Shown here: positions 56,750-64,000 of the stretch, one piece after another
Numbering within the stretch: position 1 is the stretch's first letter
How the letters are laid out: the number at the start of each line of letters is the position of its first letter
DNA from: Saccharomonospora xinjiangensis XJ-54
Lineage (GTDB): Bacteria; Actinomycetota; Actinomycetes; Mycobacteriales; Pseudonocardiaceae
Length of the DNA: 64,000 nt
Assembly: GCF_000258175.1 (NCBI RefSeq)
Contig: NZ_JH636049.1
Coordinates: 1,016,982-1,080,981, forward strand
Direction of reading: 5' to 3'
Translations under genes and position numbers: made by a program
Notes under the pieces: model-generated
What the model was told of the DNA's origin: nothing
Database searches by the model: none
What the model saw: only the letters and a program-made list of their open reading frames with translations

Positions 56750-57802
56750 TCAGGCGACCCGGCGAGCGCCGCTGTACTCGGCCTGAAGCGGCGCGACCTT
56801 GACCACGTCACCCGTGGTGGGCGCGTGCACCATCTGGTCGTTACCGATGTAGATGCCGACGTGGTAGACCGGCGACCCGTAGAACACCAGGTCGCCCGGC
56901 TGGAGCTGCGACCTCGGGATCGCGGTCCCGTAGGTCGATTGCTGGCCGCTGGTGCGCGGGATGCTGATGCCGGCCTGCGCATAGGCCCACTGGGTCAGCC
57001 CCGAGCAGTCGTAGCTGTTCGGGCCCGTCGCGCCCCACTCGTACGGCTTGCCACGCTGGCTCAGCGCGGCGTTGATCGCGGTCTGTGCCGCAGCGCCCGA
57101 AGCGGGGATATTGCCGGGATCGGGGCCGGTGTCCTGCTGCTGGGCCTTGTCGGCCTCACTGAGCCGGTTCGCCTGCGCGGCGACCTCGGCCTTCTGCTCC
57201 TCCAGCTTCTCCTTGCGGTCCTTCAGGTCCGCGGCGATCTCGGCGGCCTTGTCCTTGGCCTCCTTCGCCTTCTGCTGGGCCGTCGCGGCCTCGGTTCTGC
57301 TCGCCTCCGCCCTGTCAACGGCACCCTTGAGCGCGCCGAGCGCCCGGTTCTTGTCCGCCGCGAGGAGATCGATGGCCGAGGAACGGTCGAGGAAGTCCTG
57401 CGGCGACTCGACCGTGAGCAACGCCGACAGCTTGTTCAACTGCGCGCCGCTCGTGAACGACGCGCCCGCGAACCGATCGACCTCCTTCCTGAAGACCTCT
57501 TCGTCCTCGCGTGCCTTCGCCTCCGCTTTCTTGGCCTTGCTCAGAGTCTTGTTGAGCTCGTCGAGCTCTTTCTCCTTGGCCTTGAGGTCCTCCTGCGCGG
57601 TGAGGTACTCCTCATTGAGCTTCTGCGCCTTGACGGCGAGTTCCCGGTACTTCTCCAGTGCCTCGGAAGCGCTCTGCGGTTGCGCGGGGGCGGGGACCGC
57701 GGGTGTCGCCGTCGCCGGCGTCTGGGCGAAGGTGACGACCGCGATCACGGCACAGGCCGCCAGCGCTCCCGACACCACACGTTTCACGGGATGCGACCGC
57801 AC
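56750..57802 (-). CDS. NlpC/P60 peptidoglycan endopeptidase, RipA-like, exported
   Basis: 350-residue secreted cell-wall hydrolase. A signal peptide (residues ~1-32, ALAACAVIAVVTFAQTPATA) is followed by a long coiled coil (~45-225; ALEKYRELAVKAQKLNEEYL and runs of Lys/Glu/Ala) and an NlpC/P60 domain (~250-350). The catalytic triad is in NSYDCSGLTQWAYAQAG (Cys), PVYHVGIYIGNDQ (His) and MVHAPTTG (His). It cuts the D-Glu-DAP bond of peptidoglycan, and the coiled coil probably controls access. GTG 57802 follows AAAGGAGA. Intact active site, unlike the other NlpC-like gene at 58568. Confidence 0.92.
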   Translation of the reverse strand: MRSHPVKRVVSGALAACAVIAVVTFAQTPATATPAVPAPAQPQSASEALEKYRELAVKAQKLNEEYLTAQEDLKAKEKELDELNKTLSKAKKAEAKAREDEEVFRKEVDRFAGASFTSGAQLNKLSALLTVESPQDFLDRSSAIDLLAADKNRALGALKGAVDRAEASRTEAATAQQKAKEAKDKAAEIAADLKDRKEKLEEQKAEVAAQANRLSEADKAQQQDTGPDPGNIPASGAAAQTAINAALSQRGKPYEWGATGPNSYDCSGLTQWAYAQAGISIPRTSGQQSTYGTAIPRSQLQPGDLVFYGSPVYHVGIYIGNDQMVHAPTTGDVVKVAPLQAEYSGARRVA

Positions 57803-58276
57803 GTCGCGTGTGTCTCCTTTGCTCTCCGGCCGCCCGCCGGGCACCGTCGGCGACGTGCACACACCGGCGTGCCGGAGAACGTCATGACGCATCGAAGATC
57901 GCAATGCTGAATTCTCAGGCGAACCGGCGCGACATTGTCGCTTCGGGTCCGGCACAGCTCCCCGACAAGCTGTTTCGGCGGCGATCTCGCGTCGCCGCCC
58001 CCGGTGGAACGGCTACCTGGCGCGAGATCTCGGCCAGATTACGAAAGAGTGTTCAGCGCGTCCACCAACCCAGCGGAGGGAATCGGTGACCGTCCGTGCG
58101 TGAGCGTTCGGACCTGCACCTCGTCGCAAGATGTGACCAGCGCAACACGTAGGCCTTGTCAAGCCAACTACCGTTCACCTGATCGGATGGACCGCTCAAC
58201 GAAAAGGCTTGGCGGACAGTGATCACGACGCCCCCGTGAATTCGTCCGACCCACCGCGGAATCCGGCCCCTGGACG
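57803..58276. other. 474-bp leader or intergenic region upstream of the RipA-like gene
   Basis: On the minus strand a perfect TTGACA (58157-58162) lies ~355 nt before the start, but a matching -10 (TGGTCA) is weak. The stretch contains several GC-rich stem-loops such as ACAGCTTGT...CGGGGAGCTGT. Long structured leaders in front of cell-wall hydrolase genes are often riboswitches; I could not fit this one to the cyclic di-AMP class and leave it unassigned. Confidence 0.4.
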
Positions 58277-58519
58277 TCACGCGACGGCATGCCGCAACGA
58301 CGGCACCATTCCTCCCTCCGCGAGAAGCGAAATGGCCCGCAGTTCCTCCGAACTCCAGTGCATCGGCCCCTCCGCATCGACGACCACACCGACAACACAG
58401 TTCGCGCAATCGCGATCGCGGAACACGCACCGACGACAGTCGATGGTCACCACGGCCGAATCACGCCCGGCTCCGCCGACGGCTTCAACGGTTCCGCTGG
58501 ATTTCTCGACCTCGTTCAT
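58277..58519 (-). CDS. Small Cys-rich hypothetical protein
   Basis: 80-residue acidic protein with four cysteines in CRRCVFRDRDCANCVVGVVV (C-x2-C-x7-C-x2-C, residues 29-42), followed by EELRAISLLAEGGMV. The pattern suggests a metal site or disulfide pair. The ATG lies 7 nt after a TAGGCT -10 (58527-58532), so it is probably leaderless and expressed independently of the flanking cell-wall genes. Similar short proteins occur in actinobacteria near cell-wall hydrolase genes; I do not recognise a function. Confidence 0.72.
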   Translation of the reverse strand: MNEVEKSSGTVEAVGGAGRDSAVVTIDCRRCVFRDRDCANCVVGVVVDAEGPMHWSSEELRAISLLAEGGMVPSLRHAVA

Positions 58520-58567
58520 GGGAATCAGCCTACGAACGACTCCGACAATTTTCGTTCACGCGGCACT

Positions 58568-59800
58568 TCACCTGCCGACGTACTCCCAGTGCCACGGTTC
58601 CTCACGGGGACTGCCCTCCTGAGCCCAGCGCGGAAGCAGCCACCCGAAATGCCTCGCATGCGCACGCATCCAGCGATGTTCGTCCGTGCCGAACGTTTCG
58701 ACACCACCGCAGAGATCCACCGCGAGCCCCCAACCGTGAGTGCTCGTTCCCGGAGTCGCGGACAGTTCCGGTTTCCTCCGGTGCAGTCCCAACTGCATCT
58801 CCAAGGTCCGATAGGAATCCGTCAGGCACAACGGCTCGCCGAGTGCGTCGGAGTACGCCTCGGAAAGGGAGACAAGATCGCGGGCGGCGTCGCACCGCAA
58901 CGCATGAGGCTCCTCGTCGAGAGGGCACAGCACGCCAGTCGGAATGAGCCCGTTGGGATAACCGGCCCAGCCCCGCCGCGCCGGATCAGGGCCGCCACCA
59001 CCGGCACCGTCGGCGCCATCGGCTCCCCCGGCACCGCCTTTCAGAGGCCGGATTCCCCCGCAGTGCCATGACAGTGAGCCGGAGTCAGGAGGCATCGGCC
59101 TGCTCGGTCGCGTACCGAGGCTCGGCCGCACCACGTCCAGCACGGCGTCGTGGCCGGGCAGAGCCGCCACCACCACCGCGGCCGAGAGCGCGTCGGCGAC
59201 CACGACCTCATCCTCACCGACGACGATGCCCACAGACTGGACGCCGTACCGCTCGGACCCCAGCACGACGAGATCACCAGGAGCGGCATCCTCGACCGCG
59301 ACGCTCCGCCCCGTCGCCCACTGCGCCGCCGCCGATCCGGGCACGTCGAAACCCACCCGCCGGTACAGCGCGTGAACCAGCCCGTCACAGGAGAACGACT
59401 CCGGGCCATCACCGTCGGCCGCGTACGGGGACCCGACTGCGTCGAGCGCTCCCAAGACGACGACGGACACCTCCCTCGGCACCACCAGCGCACCCGCGTC
59501 CGGAGCCCACGCAACCCCACGCCGCCCGTCGCCTTCGGAACCGGGAACCGGCCGCAGCCCAGGGGGAAAGCGGCTTTCGTCGAGCAACGCCCGCGCAGGC
59601 GGGAGCCGGACACCGGCACGGTCGAGGACGCGAAGATGCTCGCGCCACTGTCTCGCCACGTGTTCACCGGGAAGGATCTCCGCCACACCGCCCACAGCGC
59701 TCACCCGGCTGTCCCGAGCCGCAGGCGAAGCCTCGGGGCGAGGTGCCGTCCACAGCGAGACCAGAACGACCAACGACAGTGACACTCCGAGTGCGCGCAT
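58568..59800 (-). CDS. NlpC/P60-like domain fused to M15 (VanY-type) D,D-carboxypeptidase
   Basis: 410-residue exported protein. After a signal peptide (~1-25) comes an NlpC/P60-like domain (~110-215) with the Cys motif ESFSCDGLVHALYRRVG, but the expected catalytic His position reads YGVQSVGIVVGED (Ser, not His). A Gly-rich linker (~255-275) leads to an M15 D-Ala-D-Ala carboxypeptidase domain (~285-410), where SYRTLEMQLGL, STHGWGLAVDLCGG (H...D zinc site) and EPWHWEYVG are intact. The M15 part is probably active on peptidoglycan, and the NlpC part may only bind it. GGAGGCGGG precedes ATG 59800. Confidence 0.85.
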   Translation of the reverse strand: MRALGVSLSLVVLVSLWTAPRPEASPAARDSRVSAVGGVAEILPGEHVARQWREHLRVLDRAGVRLPPARALLDESRFPPGLRPVPGSEGDGRRGVAWAPDAGALVVPREVSVVVLGALDAVGSPYAADGDGPESFSCDGLVHALYRRVGFDVPGSAAAQWATGRSVAVEDAAPGDLVVLGSERYGVQSVGIVVGEDEVVVADALSAAVVVAALPGHDAVLDVVRPSLGTRPSRPMPPDSGSLSWHCGGIRPLKGGAGGADGADGAGGGGPDPARRGWAGYPNGLIPTGVLCPLDEEPHALRCDAARDLVSLSEAYSDALGEPLCLTDSYRTLEMQLGLHRRKPELSATPGTSTHGWGLAVDLCGGVETFGTDEHRWMRAHARHFGWLLPRWAQEGSPREEPWHWEYVGR

Positions 59801-59882
59801 CCCGCCTCCGTCACCGTGGGCACGACCGTGACGAGGGGGAATACCACTCCGGCACGCGTCGGAACGTGCGCGGCCGGACCTG

Positions 59883-61301
59883 TCAGACGCGCCCCAGCCG
59901 CGTCAGCAGGACGGCGGCGGGAACGGCGTGAGCTCCGGACGAGCACACCGAGGCCACCACGGCCTGATCCGACGTGGCGACCACCATGGGACGGCCATGG
60001 GGCTCCGACCGCACGAGCGTCCGGATCACGTCGTCGGCAAGCACGCCGGGATCGGAGAACAGCACCCGGACGTTCCTCGGCCCCGCAGCCGGAATGGAGG
60101 TGACGTCGGCGCCGTCGAAAACGACCGTGATCTCGGCACGAGTCCGCGCCGCGAGCGCTCCGAGCTGGCGCACCAGCCGCTGCCGTTGCTCCGCGAGCGA
60201 GAGCTCTGGGTAGCCGGTCTTGGTGATGTTGTAGCCGTCCACGATCACATGCACGCCCGGCAGCGCGAGGAGCGTGTCCAGCGTCCTCGGTTCCGAGACC
60301 CGGCCACCGCGTCTGCCCGCGTTGGCGCCGCGCACCGTGTCGGCGGGCCGCCTTGGCGTGCTGCCGACCGACAGCTCCCTCCGCAACCCGTCCACCGCGC
60401 CACTGAGCGTGTCGAGCAGCATGGACAGCCGCACCTCGTCGGCGTCCCGCGCCTCCCTTGCCGACTGGCGGGCCGCCTCGGCCTCGGCCATCGCCCGCTC
60501 CGCCATCGCCCGCTCGGCCTCGGCCTTCTGCCGCTCACGCTCCCAGCGCGCGGTGAGAGCTTCGATCTCGGCGTCCCGCTCCGCCTCCACGCGTTCCCGT
60601 GCCGCGACGGCCTCTGCGGCGGCGTCCTTGGCCTCGCGCACCACGACACCCTGCTCACGCAGCCGGCCGCGTAGCTTCACCACCTCGTCCTCGCGCTCGG
60701 TCCTGGCGCGTTCGACCGCCGCACGAGCGTCGTCCAGCTCGGCCCGCAGCCTGCCGATCTCCTCCTCCAGCCGCCGCACCCGTGCCACGGCGGCGTCGCG
60801 TTCGGCGCGCAGCGCGGACGCCTCGGTGTGACGCGCCACCAGCCGCACCCGGGAGGACGCGCTCGACTCGCCGAGCAGCACGGCAGCCGCGGCCGCCGCA
60901 ACGGCGTCCTCGTCATTGGGATTCAGCGCATCGACGCGGTGCTCGCGCAGCCACTCCAGTACCGCGGTCCGGAACCGGGTCGAGTCCCGGAGCGCGGTCA
61001 GCAACGCCGATCCGCCCAGCCTGGCGCGTTTGGCAGGCGCGAACCGAGCGACCGGCCTGAGCTGGCGCGGAACGTCATCGCCGGGCAACCGCCCGAGAGC
61101 GGCTGCCGAGAGCTCGGCCACCCTTTCCCTGACCGGCTCGGGAAGACCGAGCCAGTCAACGGGTTCCGAGGACTCGGCCGGAGACTCGTCCCCCTCCGCG
61201 TGCGCGGGCCGGGCAGCCGCGCCGACGGGACCTCCGTCGGCTGACGGCGTTCCCGAGGACTCCTCCTCGGAACGCTCGGGGTACGCGGACGACGACAACA
61301 T
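59883..61301 (-). CDS. NYN (PIN-like) domain protein with coiled coil
   Basis: 472-residue protein. The N-terminal third holds an Ala/Arg-rich segment, the middle a long coiled coil (~195-300; repeated AEAERAMAERAMAEAEAAR), and the C-terminal part (~320-472) a NYN/YacP-like domain (LPGVHVIVDGYNITKTGYPELSLAEQRQRLVRQL, then TVVFDGADVTSIPA and VVATSDQAVVASVCSSGAHAVPA). NYN domains are metal-dependent RNases or RNA-binding proteins. ATG 61301 is 6 nt after TAAGCT, hence probably leaderless. It is divergent from the nuclease gene. The RNA target is unknown. Confidence 0.83.
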   Translation of the reverse strand: MLSSSAYPERSEEESSGTPSADGGPVGAAARPAHAEGDESPAESSEPVDWLGLPEPVRERVAELSAAALGRLPGDDVPRQLRPVARFAPAKRARLGGSALLTALRDSTRFRTAVLEWLREHRVDALNPNDEDAVAAAAAAVLLGESSASSRVRLVARHTEASALRAERDAAVARVRRLEEEIGRLRAELDDARAAVERARTEREDEVVKLRGRLREQGVVVREAKDAAAEAVAARERVEAERDAEIEALTARWERERQKAEAERAMAERAMAEAEAARQSAREARDADEVRLSMLLDTLSGAVDGLRRELSVGSTPRRPADTVRGANAGRRGGRVSEPRTLDTLLALPGVHVIVDGYNITKTGYPELSLAEQRQRLVRQLGALAARTRAEITVVFDGADVTSIPAAGPRNVRVLFSDPGVLADDVIRTLVRSEPHGRPMVVATSDQAVVASVCSSGAHAVPAAVLLTRLGRV

Positions 61302-61387
61302 CGGTCCAGCTTAGGTTCTTCACGATCCAACCGCGCACTCGATTCGCCCACGACTCCGGTCACAAACCCGCCACACGGGCGCGGCGA

Positions 61388-61410
61388 CTGTCGGTAGCGC
61401 TGCCTAGGGT
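61388..61410 (+). promoter_or_regulatory. PafBC-type (RecA-independent) DNA-damage promoter
   Basis: CTGTCGGTA (61388-61396), then 8 bp, then TAGGGT (61405-61410). This fits the RecA-NDp promoter consensus TTGTCRGTG-N8-TANNNT, with only the two flanking bases of the upstream box different. The -10 ends 8 nt before ATG 61419, so the message would be leaderless. Confidence 0.72.
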
Positions 61411-61418
61411 GTCCGCTC

Positions 61419-63128
61419 ATGCAGCTTGCGTTCGACGAGCTGGGCACTCCCCTGCGCGAGGTCACCTTCGTCGTTGTGGACCTGGAAACCACCGGCGGCG
61501 CTCCGGACGGCGGCAACATCACCGAGATCGGCGCCGTCAAGGTCAGAGGTGGCCGGGTACTCGGCGAGTTCGCGACCCTGATCAATCCGGGCACCTCCAT
61601 CCCGCCGCAGATCGTGGCACTCACCGGCATCACAACCGCGATGGTCCACCACGCTCCCCGAATCGAGGAGGTCCTTCCCTCGTTCCTCGAATTCGCCGAC
61701 GGCGCGGTGCTGGTGGCCCACAACGCCGGATTCGACACGTCGTTCCTCAAGGCTGCGTGCGGCAGGCACGGCTACGCCTGGCCGAACCCCACGGTGCTGT
61801 GCACGCTCAAGCTCGCGCGCAGGGTGTTGCGGCGAGAGCACACACCACGGCGGAGTCACCGGCTCTCCGCGCTCGCCGCCCTGTTCGGCTCCGCGACCAC
61901 ACCGAACCATCGCGCCCTCGACGACGCCCGAGCATGCGTGGACGTTCTGCACGGCCTCCTTGAGCGCGTCGGTTCACTCGGGGTGCAGTCGCTGGAGGAG
62001 CTGCTCGACTACCTTCCCGACATCACACCGGCGCAACGCCGCAAGCGTGATCTCGCCGCGGGCTTGCCGGAACGCCCCGGCGTCTACCTGTTCCGCGGCC
62101 CGTCCGACGAGGTGCTCTACGTCGGCACCGCGAGCAACCTCCGCCGCAGGGTGCGGCAGTACTTCACGTCGTCCGAAAGCCGTGGCCGCATCAAGGAGAT
62201 GGTGGCACTCGCCGAGCGAGTCGAGGCCGTCGAGTGCGCGCATTCCCTCGAAGCGGCCGTGCGGGAACTCCGGTTGCTCGCCGCACACCGGCCCGCGTAC
62301 AACCGCCGTTCCCGCAATCCCGGCAAGGTGTGGTGGGTGGTGCTCACCGACGAGCCGTTCCCGCGCCTGGCCGTCGTCCGCCGTCCCCGCGACGGAGCGT
62401 TCGGCCCTTTCAGCTCCCAGGCAGGCGCGAAGGCCGCTGCCGCCACGCTCGCCGACATCGCCGTGCTGCGCACCTGCACGCCGCGCATTCCCGCCACCGG
62501 CGCGTCGAGCCGTCCCTGCGTGCTGGCTGAGCTGGGCAGCTGCGGGGCTCCCTGCGCGGGAGAACAGAGCGTGGACGAGTACCGGCCGTCGGTGCGCCTG
62601 GTGTCCGGCCTCGTGAACGGTACCGATGCCACAGCGCTCGCCCTCGGCAGCGCCAAGCTGGCCGAGATCGCCTCGGCTCACCGCTTCGAGCGCGCGGCCC
62701 GCCGAAGGGACGAGCTGGCCTCGCTGCTCCGTGCCGTCGGCAAGCACCATCGGCTTACGGCGCTGGCCGCCATCGGTGAACTCGTCGCCGCCGCACCCGA
62801 CGGCGCGGGAGGCTGGGAGTTCGCCGTCGTGCGCCACGGCAGGCTCGCCTCAGCCGGTGTCGCCAGGCGCGGCGTGCCGCCGCTGCCGGTGGTCGATTCC
62901 CTCGTGGCGGCTGCCGAGACGGTCTTGCCGGGCCCGGGGCCGTTACGGGGAGCCAACCCCGAGGAGACGTTGCTGCTGTGGCGCTGGCTCACGCGACCCG
63001 GCGTCCGGCTCGTTCGCACGTCCACGCCGTGGGCCGAACCGTTGCACGGCGCGGGTCGATGGCAGTCCTGGCTGGACGCGGCGGACACGGCGGTTGCGCT
63101 GGAGGCTGTCGGCGACGCCGCAGGGTGA
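61419..63128 (+). CDS. DEDDh exonuclease / GIY-YIG (UvrC/Cho-like) nuclease
   Basis: 569-residue fusion. Residues ~15-185 are a DnaQ-like DEDDh 3'-5' exonuclease (VDLETTGG, AHNAGFDTSF, HRALDDARA). Residues ~205-300 are a GIY-YIG endonuclease domain as in UvrC (GVYLFRGPSDEVLYVGTASN, LRRRVRQYF), followed by a C-terminal UvrC/Cho-like region with a Cys cluster (CTPRIP...CVLAELGSCGAPCAG). It is the Rv2191 type. Such proteins act in DNA repair after damage; the PafBC-type promoter upstream agrees. Start ATG 61419. Confidence 0.9.
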   Translation: MQLAFDELGTPLREVTFVVVDLETTGGAPDGGNITEIGAVKVRGGRVLGEFATLINPGTSIPPQIVALTGITTAMVHHAPRIEEVLPSFLEFADGAVLVAHNAGFDTSFLKAACGRHGYAWPNPTVLCTLKLARRVLRREHTPRRSHRLSALAALFGSATTPNHRALDDARACVDVLHGLLERVGSLGVQSLEELLDYLPDITPAQRRKRDLAAGLPERPGVYLFRGPSDEVLYVGTASNLRRRVRQYFTSSESRGRIKEMVALAERVEAVECAHSLEAAVRELRLLAAHRPAYNRRSRNPGKVWWVVLTDEPFPRLAVVRRPRDGAFGPFSSQAGAKAAAATLADIAVLRTCTPRIPATGASSRPCVLAELGSCGAPCAGEQSVDEYRPSVRLVSGLVNGTDATALALGSAKLAEIASAHRFERAARRRDELASLLRAVGKHHRLTALAAIGELVAAAPDGAGGWEFAVVRHGRLASAGVARRGVPPLPVVDSLVAAAETVLPGPGPLRGANPEETLLLWRWLTRPGVRLVRTSTPWAEPLHGAGRWQSWLDAADTAVALEAVGDAAG

Positions 63129-63206
63129 GAACGTTCTCCCCCACCCCGTACGCTAACGACGGATTCGGTCCAACCCTCATTCGCCACGAACAGCAAGGAG
63201 GCCCCG

Positions 63207-63491
63207 TTGGTTACCGCGATCGTGCTCATCCACGCCGCGACGGACAGCATCCCGGAGACCGCGCAGGCGATCGCGGACATCGACGGCGTGTCCGAGGTCT
63301 ACTCGTGTGCGGGCGACGTCGATCTCGTCGCCGTGCTGCGCGTGTCCAGCCACGAGCGGCTGGCCGACGTCATCCCGGGTCGCATCGGCAAGGTGCCCGG
63401 TGTGCTCGACACCGTCACCCACATCGCCTTCCGTTCCTACTCCAGCGCCGACACGGAGTCGGCGTTCGACATCGGTATCGACGGCGACTGA
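63207..63491 (+). CDS. Lrp/AsnC ligand-binding domain protein
   Basis: 94-residue stand-alone RAM/AsnC-type ligand-binding domain (ADIDGVSEVYSCAGDVDLVAVLRVSS, residues ~23-48), without the DNA-binding half. Similar proteins lie beside the qcr cytochrome genes in actinobacteria. TTG 63207 follows AAGGAGG by 5 nt. It may bind an amino acid and control a partner; a DNA target is unlikely because the helix-turn-helix is missing. Confidence 0.85.
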   Translation: MVTAIVLIHAATDSIPETAQAIADIDGVSEVYSCAGDVDLVAVLRVSSHERLADVIPGRIGKVPGVLDTVTHIAFRSYSSADTESAFDIGIDGD

Positions 63492-63517
63492 GAGCCCGGC
63501 AACTCCACACACGAGCA

Positions 63518-63561
63518 CAAGGCCCCCGTCCCCACGGTCGATCGTGGGCACGGGGGCCTTG
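63518..63561. terminator. Bidirectional terminator between the AsnC-domain gene and qcrB
   Basis: CAAGGCCCCCGT pairs with ACGGGGGCCTTG at the ends, and CCCACG pairs with CGTGGG inside. A strong stem in the convergent gap. Confidence 0.75.
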
Positions 63562-63582
63562 TTCGTTCAGCGTTCGTTCGGC

Positions 63583-64000
63583 CTAGTGCTGCCGGGGCGC
63601 CGACGCCTGCTCGGGCTGTGGTGCCTCGAGCTCGCCGCCGCCCGCGTAGCCACCCTGCTCGGCCCTCGCGCGTTCCAGCGCGGCGGTCTCCTCCGCCGGG
63701 TCCGGCGACCACATCGTGCCCGCCACCGGCTTGCCCGCGGTGCCGAGCTTGTTCATCTTCTTCGGCACCGGAGCGCCCTGGTACTCGAGCGGCACCGGGT
63801 GACCGTCGTGCACCGGCCCCAACGGCTGGTGCACCTCGATGAACTCACCGTGCGGCAACCGCTTGATGATGCCGGTCTCCACACCGTGCTCCAGCACCTC
63901 GCGGTCGGACCGCTGCAATCCGAGGCAGATCCGGTAAGTGATGTAGTACGCCAGCGGCGGCAGGATCAGCAGCCCGATCCGGCCTGCCCACGTCATCGCG
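63583..64000 (-). CDS. qcrB: Cytochrome bc1 complex subunit b (3' end only)
   Basis: Only the C-terminal part is present; the frame runs off the right end. The last membrane segment ([18 protein letters not shown]) is followed by the cytosolic tail specific to actinobacterial QcrB (LHHGVETGI-like [42 protein letters not shown], then [13 protein letters not shown]). It carries electrons from menaquinol in the respiratory chain and belongs to the qcrCAB cluster next to the Rv2191-type gene, as in mycobacteria. Confidence 0.9.
   Translation of the reverse strand, partial: AMTWAGRIGLLILPPLAYYITYRICLGLQRSDREVLEHGVETGIIKRLPHGEFIEVHQPLGPVHDGHPVPLEYQGAPVPKKMNKLGTAGKPVAGTMWSPDPAEETAALERARAEQGGYAGGGELEAPQPEQASAPRQH

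Noticed and set aside
57803-58200. Cyclic di-AMP (ydaO-type) riboswitch upstream of the RipA-like gene
   Set aside because: The conserved blocks of that class could not be matched in order, although stems are present.

Overview
This 64 kb window is chromosomal DNA of a very GC-rich Gram-positive actinomycete, most likely a member of the Pseudonocardiaceae (Saccharomonospora/Amycolatopsis/Prauserella type). The evidence is the extreme third-position GC, a QcrB tail and PimB-type mannosyltransferase, an F420-dependent nitroreductase relative, the zinc-starvation ribosomal protein set with its Mrf GTPase, and gene neighbourhoods that match mycobacteria (bioB-bsaP-DUF2567, nadABC next to a Nudix regulator, hisDCB, and pimB / NlpC / DEDD-GIY-YIG nuclease close to qcr). 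About 64 protein genes are called. I saw no tRNA, rRNA, CRISPR array or transposase. Genus and species are inference.

Layout. 1-6916 (+): an ADP-heptose and glycan operon (GmhB domain fused to the end of a glycosyltransferase, GT9, GmhA, HldE, SDR, second GT9, UDP-glucose dehydrogenase) ending in a perfect terminator hairpin. 7051-9725: a CBS protein, a STAS anti-anti-sigma protein, a glyoxalase-fold protein, and a toroid-fold protein under a perfect LexA box. 9852-24485 (-): a large accessory block of ten genes that resembles the cyanobacterial ebo cluster (EboA, EboB, EboC, EboE and EboF types). It has an inositol-phosphate synthase where EboD would be, three TIM-barrel isomerases, a Gfo/Idh/MocA dehydrogenase and a giant secreted ThuA/sugar-dehydrogenase protein. 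24822-30102 (-): GT39, lpdA, acyltransferase, nitroreductase, PLP-dependent dehydratase. 30398-31745 (+): a YbaB-like protein and two type VII secretion-like small proteins. 31828-32667: a soxR gene enclosed by 144-bp imperfect inverted repeats built partly from 21-bp units. 32751-35544: two divergent operons of cysteine-free ribosomal proteins around a Zur box. 35632-38611: TetR and MMPL transporter.

The second half is largely conserved metabolism: hisD-hisC-hisB plus a small membrane protein (38667-41850), a nitrilase, nadA-nadB-nadC with a divergent NrtR regulator and two matching operators (42884-47228), a Lon-N protein, then bioA, SulP-carbonic anhydrase, bioD, bioB, bsaP and DUF2567 (47973-54807). 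The end holds a kinase relative with a broken P-loop, pimB, cell-wall hydrolases, a NYN protein, a DEDD/GIY-YIG nuclease under a PafBC-type promoter, an AsnC-domain protein and the tail of qcrB.

A recurring feature is a TANNNT -10 hexamer ending only 6-8 nt before an ATG or GTG, which suggests many leaderless transcripts. The best candidate for an undescribed system is the ebo-like cyclitol cluster (9852-24485). The soxR-flanking inverted repeats are the most unusual purely sequence-level structure.
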